Assembly: GCF_000612445.1 (NCBI RefSeq) | Contig: NZ_BALC01000002.1 | Span: forward strand, 397,214 to 461,213 | Direction: 5' to 3' | From: Liquorilactobacillus sucicola DSM 21376 = JCM 15457 | GTDB lineage: Bacteria; Bacillota; Bacilli; Lactobacillales; Lactobacillaceae | Length of the DNA stretch: 64,000 bases | Translations under genes and position numbers: made by a program | Shown here: positions 55,168 through 62,229 of the stretch, piece by piece | Numbering within the stretch: position 1 is the first letter of the stretch | Layout: every line of letters begins with the position of its first letter | The notes under the pieces: generated by a model | Told to the model about the DNA's origin: nothing | Databases searched by the model: none | Seen by the model: only the letters and a program-made list of their open reading frames with translations

Positions 55168-56505
55168 TTGATTGAAAAGCAAAAACTAAAAATTTTTGCC
55201 GAGAGTGAACTGGATTCGTTCACGGATTACCTAAAAATCCCAAGTGTTTCTGCTCAAAATGCGGGCATAAAAGAAACTGTTCGATGGCTAGAAAAAACAT
55301 TTAGCGAACTTGGAGCTGTAGTAGAGGTTTGGAATGATCAGGGGGGCAATCCTGTCGTTTTTGCTGAGTTGAAAGGACAGTCTTCTAAAACGGTGCTTTT
55401 CTACAATCATTATGATGTTCAGCCCCCTGAACCATTAGATGAATGGGAAACCTCTCCTTTTGAACCTACGATTGTCGACGGAAAATTATTTGCACGCGGA
55501 GTTTGTGATGATAAGGGTGAATTGATATCTCGCCTAACTCTAATCAAATATTTTCAAAAAAATGGCGGTCTGCCTGTAAACATTAAGTTTCTGATAGAAG
55601 GAGAAGAAGAGCTGGGAAGTCCGCATGTGGATTCGTATGTACACGCACATGCCGACAGATTGACTGCTGATGTCTGCATTTGGGAAGGCGGGGGAAGAAA
55701 TGAGAGTGAGCAATTTCAGATTACTTGTGGTTTGAAAGGAATTGCCAGTTTTGATCTTGAAGTTACTACGGCTGAAAGTGATCTTCATTCTTCGCTTGCC
55801 AGCTATGCAGATAATGCTGCATGGAGATTAGTGCAGGCTTTAAGTTCATTGAAGGGTGACCATGGAGAAATCTTGGTAGACGGTTTTTATGATGATGTTG
55901 TTCCATTGGATGAACCGACTAAAAAGGCTATCAAGGACATTAAATTCGATGCGCAACGAGTAAAAAAAGAGTTTGGTATAAAACGCCCTTTTGTATCTGA
56001 AAATCCAGCGGAAGCCTTAGTAAACGGTTCAACTATGACTATCAACGGACTTACTTCTGGTTACGAAGGAAGTGGGACTAAGACTGTAATACCAAGGAAG
56101 GCAGTTGCTAAACTGGACTGCAGACTTGTTCCTAATCAGGAACCAGAAAAAATAGCTAAAATTGTTCAAAAACAGTTAATTAAGAATGGCTATGAGGATG
56201 TCAAAGTAAAGTATAATACAGGTGAGCGTGCATTTAGAACGAAACTAGATGACCCATTTATAAAGTTAAATGTAGACGTAGCCAAAGAAATTTACGGTGA
56301 TCAAAATTACGTTGTGGTTCCAAATATGCCTGGTGGCGGGCCTGCAAAACAATTTGTTGATGAGCTGTCTGTACCGATTGTAATGGTTGGGATTCACTAT
56401 GCAGGAAGTGGTCCCCATGCTCCAAATGAGAATATCAGACTTTCTGATTATGAACAGGCAACTCTTTATTTAGGGAAACTTTTAGAAGCCTACGGTAAAG
56501 CATAA
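55168..56505 (+). CDS. M20 family metallodipeptidase
   Basis: A 445-residue di-zinc peptidase of the CNDP/ArgE/DapE group. Metal and catalytic residues are H81-x-D83 (FYNHYDVQPPE), D114 (RGVCDDKGE), the Glu pair in EGEEELGS, and a late His in GSGPHAPNE. The lid domain contains the GLKGIASFDLEV and LHSSLAS segments. The start is TTG at 55168, after AAGGGTG; the GTG at 55159 lies within that site. It is the last gene of the amidohydrolase operon and is followed by a strong palindromic terminator. Confidence 0.9.
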   Translation: MIEKQKLKIFAESELDSFTDYLKIPSVSAQNAGIKETVRWLEKTFSELGAVVEVWNDQGGNPVVFAELKGQSSKTVLFYNHYDVQPPEPLDEWETSPFEPTIVDGKLFARGVCDDKGELISRLTLIKYFQKNGGLPVNIKFLIEGEEELGSPHVDSYVHAHADRLTADVCIWEGGGRNESEQFQITCGLKGIASFDLEVTTAESDLHSSLASYADNAAWRLVQALSSLKGDHGEILVDGFYDDVVPLDEPTKKAIKDIKFDAQRVKKEFGIKRPFVSENPAEALVNGSTMTINGLTSGYEGSGTKTVIPRKAVAKLDCRLVPNQEPEKIAKIVQKQLIKNGYEDVKVKYNTGERAFRTKLDDPFIKLNVDVAKEIYGDQNYVVVPNMPGGGPAKQFVDELSVPIVMVGIHYAGSGPHAPNENIRLSDYEQATLYLGKLLEAYGKA

Positions 56506-56538
56506 TATACTAAGAGCATATTGGAATGGAGTATATAC

Positions 56539-56570
56539 AAAAAGACTAGGTTTATAAACCTAGTCTTTTT
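56539..56570. terminator. perfect palindromic bidirectional terminator
   Basis: AAAAAGACTAGGTT and AACCTAGTCTTTTT with a four-base loop. It shares the GACTAGG/CCTAGTC core with the hairpins at 4710 and 35276. Confidence 0.9.
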
Positions 56571-56772
56571 GTACACCTCTAAAAAATAGCTCACGCGACT
56601 TTTTTGGAAAGTATAGTGATAAAGTGAAGTTTATAGGATGTTAAAAAGCTAACCTAAAAAAGTTTTTAAAAAAAACACATTTTACTATGCAGATTGAGAA
56701 GAGTTCTGGTTTAATTAAAGAGTAAGGGATGGTTACAATGAAAATAATTTATTCATGTTAGGGGAAAAAGTG

Positions 56773-58143
56773 ATGGATGAACAATTAATATGCTCTGAAT
56801 GTGGTGCTAAGACCAGACAAGGCGATGCCTTCTGCCAAAACTGCGGTCACAAGTTAGCAGCAGTTGTGGGACAAGATGAGGATGGTACTGATTCTGCAGT
56901 CGCGGATACACGAAGAGGCTATCAGCGTACCTCAAGTCAACCACCTAAGTCGTTTAACAAAAAGCTGGGGGTTTTGCTTGGTTTGATCGTATTGGTCTTG
57001 CTTGGTGTTTATTTGGGGTTGGACAGTTATTATCAGCCGCAAAGGCAGCTTGACCGAGTAGTCACTGCCTTGGGGAGTCCTAGTGAGGGACTAGCCAAAT
57101 ATACCACTACTGATGATCCTACCTTGCAAAATGATATTACTGATAAAAATTTAAAACCAACACAGAGGTATTTTAAAGAAAATCAGCAACAGTTAGCGGC
57201 ATTGAAAGCAGCATTTAAGCGGAATTCTACTTACAAAAACAGTTACTCTTTTGAAAAAAATGGTAATGCATGGCTATTTTTCCCACGCTATAAGGTTAAA
57301 ATCAAGGCAGCCTATGTTAAATTACACGTCAATCATGCGGATGCCGAAGTTTATCAAAACGGTAAAAAAATCGCAGAAACAAGTCAAAAGCGCTCTGTCA
57401 AAAGAATTGGACCGCTTTTTCCAGGAAACTATACTTTCAAGGTTTCAAAGGTACTTTCAGGCAGAAGAATAACCACTAGTTCAACTACAACTATCTTTGC
57501 AGGTTCCAAAAACATCAGTTTGAACATAGAAACGGCGAACTTCACGCTTCATGGTGATCCTGGGGCATTAGTTTATCTGAATAATAAAAAGATTGGAACC
57601 TTTGCTGGTGATGGTCAGCTGGAAGTTACTAACTATCCACTCAAGGGCAAACTAAAGGTTTATTCGATCAATACCTCGAAAAAGAAGTCAACAACTGTTA
57701 ACATCACTAACGAGCTGAGAAATGGTATTCGTGATTTTTACCTTTCGGCTGGTAATGCTGAAAATAATACAGATGGTTCAGCCACTGATACTGCTTCGAG
57801 TGATGTTTCAAGTTCGGACACTAGCGATTCAGATACAAGCACCAACTCACAGGTGGACACCAAAAACTTGACCACTGAACAGGTTAATGATTGGGTTCTT
57901 GTTCATCTCAAACCAAACTATGACTTCCAAGTTACCGAAGATGACTTTATTTTCGAACAACATAAAAACGACGATGGGTTATTGGAAATCCATGTGCGCG
58001 AAAATCACGACAGCGATAATATGCGAGCGCAAAATGCCTCTCCTGGTCATAATCCCGGTGTTGGTTCTTATGTGATCGATGGCGCTGGAAATTTACGAAA
58101 CAGTATAACTAATGAGGTTATTGCAACTCAATATGGTAAGTAA
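56773..58143 (+). CDS. TcaA-like zinc-ribbon envelope protein, paralogue
   Basis: A 456-residue protein with zinc ribbon (C7, C10, C21, C24), linker, membrane helix (about 66-86) and TcaA-like extracellular repeats (LFPGNYTFKVSK, ALVYLNNKKIGTF). It aligns with the 33734 protein over about 330 residues (GNAWLFFPRYK, YYQPQ-QLDR). A Ser/Asp/Thr-rich spacer follows, and the C-terminus is a different small domain (TTEQVNDWVLVHLKPNYDF to the end, VIATQYGK) found on other lactobacillus surface proteins. ATG 56773 has AGGGGA eight bases upstream. Confidence 0.82.
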   Translation: MDEQLICSECGAKTRQGDAFCQNCGHKLAAVVGQDEDGTDSAVADTRRGYQRTSSQPPKSFNKKLGVLLGLIVLVLLGVYLGLDSYYQPQRQLDRVVTALGSPSEGLAKYTTTDDPTLQNDITDKNLKPTQRYFKENQQQLAALKAAFKRNSTYKNSYSFEKNGNAWLFFPRYKVKIKAAYVKLHVNHADAEVYQNGKKIAETSQKRSVKRIGPLFPGNYTFKVSKVLSGRRITTSSTTTIFAGSKNISLNIETANFTLHGDPGALVYLNNKKIGTFAGDGQLEVTNYPLKGKLKVYSINTSKKKSTTVNITNELRNGIRDFYLSAGNAENNTDGSATDTASSDVSSSDTSDSDTSTNSQVDTKNLTTEQVNDWVLVHLKPNYDFQVTEDDFIFEQHKNDDGLLEIHVRENHDSDNMRAQNASPGHNPGVGSYVIDGAGNLRNSITNEVIATQYGK

Positions 58144-58200
58144 TTCAGAATAAGTAGTCTTTGCCGCAGAAACATTATGAAGATGGGAATGCTGCATAAA

Positions 58201-58308
58201 TTGGTAAAATTTGAGTACTATCATGACGAATATAGCGAGTACTTGGCTATGAGTAATTCGAAGTTAGACGGAGAATTTTGATTTATGGAACATGTTTGTA
58301 CGGAATAA
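58201..58308 (-). repeat. MITE-like repeat, full-length copy (minus)
   Basis: On the minus strand it reads ACAAACATGTTCCATAAATC, then AAAATTCTCCGTCTAACTTC, the internal hairpin AATTACTCATAGCC...GCTAT, and the right part TACTCAAATTTTACC. Confidence 0.8.
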
Positions 58309-58314
58309 CTAGAG

Positions 58315-58349
58315 GAACTGGGTTGAATTTTTAACCCAGTTTATTTTTT
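58315..58349. terminator. terminator beside the 58201 repeat
   Basis: AACTGGGTT and AACCCAGTT arms with TTATTTTTTATG. Sequence from 58350 to 58596 has no other feature I can name; a region upstream of the MORN gene contains AT-rich promoter-like sequence. Confidence 0.7.
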
Positions 58350-58596
58350 ATGCTACGCCTAAGTCCGCTAGCTCTTAAATGTTTTGTCTGGCTTTACTTA
58401 TTTTATTCCTTTATGATTATTTAGCGATGTATCATAGATATGTTTTTATAAAAACGGAATATATATGATACTATTACTTAAGAGGGATATTGGAGTTCTT
58501 TTGCGTTAAAGTAATGACGCGGGGAATCCCAATACAGTTAAACTACATAATTATTGAACAGTTATCATTAGGGGGATAAGTAAGGATGTATATTTT

Positions 58597-58971
58597 ATGA
58601 AAAAAAGAACGTTTTTTGAAGTTGTCGTTACGCTTTTATTAGCCGGAGCGGCAGTATTCAGTCTCACGCTCACCAGCCCGAAGCAGGAGCACTATACTTT
58701 GGATCATCGGCGAATCGTGTATGATGGTCGGGTAGTGAAGAATAAGTTCGATGGTCACGGCAGGTTACAGCTTGCTAACCACGATCGTTATGTAGGACAT
58801 TTTGCAAAAGGCAAGTTTTCTGGTCAGGGAACTTTTAGATCGCATGAAAAGTGGCAGTATAGTGGACAATTTAAAGAGGGGGCTCCTGATGGTAGCGGGG
58901 TTCTGACTACAGCGGATCACCACGAATACCACGGCGTTTTCAAAAAAGGGGTGCTGCTTCATGCGGATTAA
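58597..58971 (+). CDS. MORN-repeat membrane-anchored protein
   Basis: A 124-residue protein: an N-terminal hydrophobic helix (about 7-25) and three to four MORN repeats, seen as YDGRVVKNKFDGHGRL, YVGHFAKGKFSGQGTF, YSGQFKEGAPDGSGVL and YHGVFKKG. MORN repeats mediate lipid or protein contacts. Its end overlaps the start of the acyltransferase gene by 11 bases, so the two are coupled and probably form one envelope-modifying unit. Confidence 0.85.
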   Translation: MKKRTFFEVVVTLLLAGAAVFSLTLTSPKQEHYTLDHRRIVYDGRVVKNKFDGHGRLQLANHDRYVGHFAKGKFSGQGTFRSHEKWQYSGQFKEGAPDGSGVLTTADHHEYHGVFKKGVLLHAD

Positions 58972-60817
58972 ATGGTTTAGTTTTGTTCGAATTGCTGGCC
59001 TAGTCTCAGTGTTAACATATCATTTTTTTAAAAATGCATACCCAGGAGGATTTATAGGCGTTGATATATTCTTCACCTTTTCAGGGTTCCTAATTACTGC
59101 GTTAATGATCGATGAATTTGCGGCACATGGGCATTTTAAACTTCTGGCATTTTATCGGCGACGCTTTTATCGTATTGTTCCGCCATTAATTTTGTCGATC
59201 TTGGTGGTCATACCACTAACATACTTAGTCAATAAAGACTATATTACTAATTTAGGAAGACAAGTCGCAGCAGCGGCAGGTTTTGTGACTAATTATTTTG
59301 AGATTTTAACAGGTGGGAACTACGAGAGTAAGTTTATCCCTCACTTATTCGTACACACTTGGTCACTAGCGGTTGAAATGCACTTTTACTTGGTTTGGGG
59401 TCTGTTGGTGGCGCTCTTTTCGAGCATTATCAGCCGTATGAACTATACGGCAACAAGAAAAAGTCGTATTTTACGCTGGGTCATCGGAACCTTATCATTG
59501 ATATTGGCAGGTGAAAGTTTCTTAGCAATGATGTCTAGCAGTGCGGGATTAACTGATTTTTCAGCGGTGTACTTTTCAAGCTTGACCCATATTTTTCCTT
59601 TCTTTATTGGTGCAGTACTTGCTAGTTTAACAGGGATCAGTTCTACCACAGCAGCCTTTGAGCGGCTGATGCACCATGTCAATGCCAAGAGTGTAACTTG
59701 CGGCTTGTTGTTAAGCTTTGTTGCTTTAGGCTGGTTGGGCTTGCACTTGCAGTTTGCTGCGCGTATTACTTACACAGGCGGAATCTTGGCAGCCAGTCTT
59801 CTTGCAGCAACAGCAATTTTGCTTGCACGCATGCTGCATACCGTCACTCCAGGTGTACAGGAGCCGCGCTGGGCGACCTTCATAGCAGCCATCAGTTACA
59901 GCATGTATTTGTATCACTGGCCGTTATTTGTAATCTTTTCGCATCTTGTCAGTGTTTCACAAGCGGTAGCATTAACTCTGATTCTGAGCATTCCGCTTTC
60001 AGCACTATCTTATTATGTACTTGAACCACTGATAGCTGGCAAGCACCCACGAATACTCAAGCCTGATTTTAATGTTTCACGCTTAAGTTACGCAACAGCA
60101 ATTACTGGTGGCATATTGCTGCTATTAGCGGGACATACAATTGCCCATGCACCGCGTTTAACTGGTTTGGAACGTCAGCTCTGGGTCAGCGATTTATATC
60201 AGTCCACTGATAAGATGGATACAGCCAAGCAGGTTATCATGGCTGCGGCTGCGGCTGCAGCAAAAGCAGCAGCTAAGCAACACCAGAAATTGGCCGCAAT
60301 GATTCCAAGCGGTGTTTCTATTATTGGTGATAGCGTGACTCTGGGTGCGCGCGATTATCTTAGCAAGCATATCGCTAATAGTACTACTGATGCTGAGGGG
60401 GAGCGGACGATGGATCTGGCTTATCAAGTTATGATGACCGCACAAAAAAACAAGGTCTTGCGGCAGAATGTGGTCATCTGTATTGGAACAAATGCTTTAG
60501 ACAATACTGACCAGCAACTTGAGAACTTGATTCGTGATCTTGCACCAGGACATCATTTGATTCTGATGACACCATATGACCAGCGGGCGGATCCTAGTTG
60601 GAATTCATCTAAACTGGCTGTTTTCGAACGCACCTTACCAGCCAAGTATAATTTTATTACCATAGCTGATTGGCAGCAATTGGCCGCTAAACATCCTGAG
60701 GTTTTTAAAGGCACTGACGGTGTTCACTTCGCTGGGCGACTCAGCGGTAATATTATCTATGCGCAAGCCATTAATGACGGCTTAAATGCAGCGCGTCAAA
60801 CAGCTTTAAAGAAATGA
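58961..60817 (+). CDS. OatA-like acyltransferase (AT3 plus SGNH)
   Basis: A 618-residue protein. The N-terminal acyltransferase-3 domain has about 11 helices and the motifs RIAGLVSVLTYHFF, GGFIGVDIFFTFSGFLIT and FYRRRFYRIVPP. An Ala-rich, coiled-coil-like linker (about 420-445) leads to an extracellular SGNH esterase domain with SIIGDSVTLGA (nucleophile Ser near 455), GTNAL, and DGVHF (Asp near 586, His near 589). OatA enzymes O-acetylate peptidoglycan and give lysozyme resistance; an EPS acetylase is the alternative. Coupled to the MORN gene. Confidence 0.9.
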   Translation: MRIKWFSFVRIAGLVSVLTYHFFKNAYPGGFIGVDIFFTFSGFLITALMIDEFAAHGHFKLLAFYRRRFYRIVPPLILSILVVIPLTYLVNKDYITNLGRQVAAAAGFVTNYFEILTGGNYESKFIPHLFVHTWSLAVEMHFYLVWGLLVALFSSIISRMNYTATRKSRILRWVIGTLSLILAGESFLAMMSSSAGLTDFSAVYFSSLTHIFPFFIGAVLASLTGISSTTAAFERLMHHVNAKSVTCGLLLSFVALGWLGLHLQFAARITYTGGILAASLLAATAILLARMLHTVTPGVQEPRWATFIAAISYSMYLYHWPLFVIFSHLVSVSQAVALTLILSIPLSALSYYVLEPLIAGKHPRILKPDFNVSRLSYATAITGGILLLLAGHTIAHAPRLTGLERQLWVSDLYQSTDKMDTAKQVIMAAAAAAAKAAAKQHQKLAAMIPSGVSIIGDSVTLGARDYLSKHIANSTTDAEGERTMDLAYQVMMTAQKNKVLRQNVVICIGTNALDNTDQQLENLIRDLAPGHHLILMTPYDQRADPSWNSSKLAVFERTLPAKYNFITIADWQQLAAKHPEVFKGTDGVHFAGRLSGNIIYAQAINDGLNAARQTALKK

Positions 60818-60869
60818 TAGTCTGAATAAGTGCACTAATAACTTGCACGCTAGAAAAAGTTTTATATGG

Positions 60870-60913
60870 GGAGCTGTGCCAAAAGTGAAATTTTGGCACA
60901 GCTCCTCTTTTAT
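60870..60913 (+). terminator. terminator of the covarying family after oatA-like gene
   Basis: GGAGCTGTGCCAAAA pairs perfectly with TTTTGGCACAGCTCC around GTGAAA, followed by TCTTTTATT. Confidence 0.85.
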
Positions 60914-61038
60914 TCCGTATAAACGTGTTCCATAAGTCAAAATCCTCCGTCTAACTTCGAATTACTCATAGCCAAGTACTCGCTATGTTCGTAATTTCGA
61001 GTTATTACTCAAATTTTCCCGACTTATGTCACACACTC
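60911..61038 (+). repeat. MITE-like repeat, full-length copy with both ends
   Basis: Left end CCGTATAAACGTGTTCCATA(AGTC), internal hairpin AATTACTCATAGCC...GCTATGTTCGTAATT, and right end TTCCCGACTTATGTCACACA, which mirrors the left TIR. The best copy for defining the family. Confidence 0.85.
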
Positions 61039-61239
61039 TCTTTTTAGTATGCATATTATTAATTGTTTCTTATATGAAACAATAAACATGTATTCTTTTT
61101 AAATGTTAAAAAATGATGGCAAAATAACTGTAGATTTTAAGGATATGATAATAAAAACACCTAAAATAGTTGATTATAAAATCTATTTGAGCGTATAATT
61201 ATTTATGTTATTAATTAATACATATGGAGGGGAACTATT

Positions 61240-61335
61240 ATGGGGAAAATTTCTGTTACTCCTGAAGAGCTTAAATCGCAGGCACGGGTGTACGCGAGTG
61301 CAGCTGAACAAATCGATGATGATTATTACTGGTGA
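61240..61335 (+). pseudogene. truncated WXG100 (ESAT-6-like) protein gene
   Basis: A strong GGAGGGGAAC site precedes an ATG and 31 codons reading MGKISVTPEELKSQARVYAS and AAEQIDD, the standard start of a WXG100 type VII secretion substrate of about 97 residues. It then turns into DYYW-stop, so the WxG motif and second helix are missing. In another frame the following bases encode TGDRSLAKYGSMVAFAISY, an unrelated sequence running to 61444. This is a deletion or insertion junction, not a one-base slip. Confidence 0.65.
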
Positions 61336-62229
61336 CCGATCTTTAGCAAAGTATGGATCAATGGTTGCTTTCGCTATCAGCTATTGTATAGAGCGGTATC
61401 TTATTTTAAAATATAGAAGGCATAAAAAAGCAAAGAACAATTAACTCAAAAAATAATTCAGTCTTAGCTCCATTTAGAAATTGATAATTTAGTTTCTAAG
61501 TGGAGTTTTTATTTAATATTTGTGAATAAACCACTATTTTTACTTATGCGAGTGGAAAAGACTTTTTTTGCTGAGAACAGTAATAAAATCTCAAGAATTT
61601 CCATTTTCATACAGTACTATTCCACTACCGACAAGTTAAATCAGTGCTAATCGTGATTTATAAGGTCTCTTGTATTTAACATAATATAGTGTGTCGGTTG
61701 TGACAAAAGGTTATTTTCTTTATGCGCTGTTCCATGTATGTTGAAAATGCGGAATGCTTTCTTAGCTCTCAGCGTTATTGTCTTTTCTTCATACGAAGAA
61801 GTTAAGTGATTAGGGTAATATTTTTATTTTGTGGTTCAGGATGCAGTATCTGCAATTAAATAAAGGTTAAATCTAGCTTTGAAATACTGATCAATTCAGA
61901 TTTCTGGGCTAGATTTTTTGCTTTGCATTAATTTTGATACTCTACTAACACCTTTAAATGAGAATTTGTGGATAATTAGAATAATATAATACACTTAACT
62001 ATGTGGACATAAGTAAAATTATAGACTTATATTTTTGATTTAATAAAAAAATCACTTACAATAGCACTATTTCAGAGTTATAAAGAGCCCCCTTTAAACA
62101 ACGCTTTTTGGCATTTGTAACATTTTTACATATTTTAGTGTAATAAATTAAACGTTTTGCACTAAATTATGTTATCATGATTTTGTTAAATGTTAAAATT
62201 CGTATTATGGTTCAAAAGGAGGACTTTTT
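61336..62229. other. non-coding region before the adhesin gene
   Basis: Nearly 900 AT-rich bases. A hairpin ATCTAGC...GCTAGAT with TTTTTT (about 61870-61921) is a terminator. The last 80 bases before 62230 contain several -10-like boxes (TATCAT near 62172) but no clear promoter. No other gene is supported. Confidence 0.45.
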
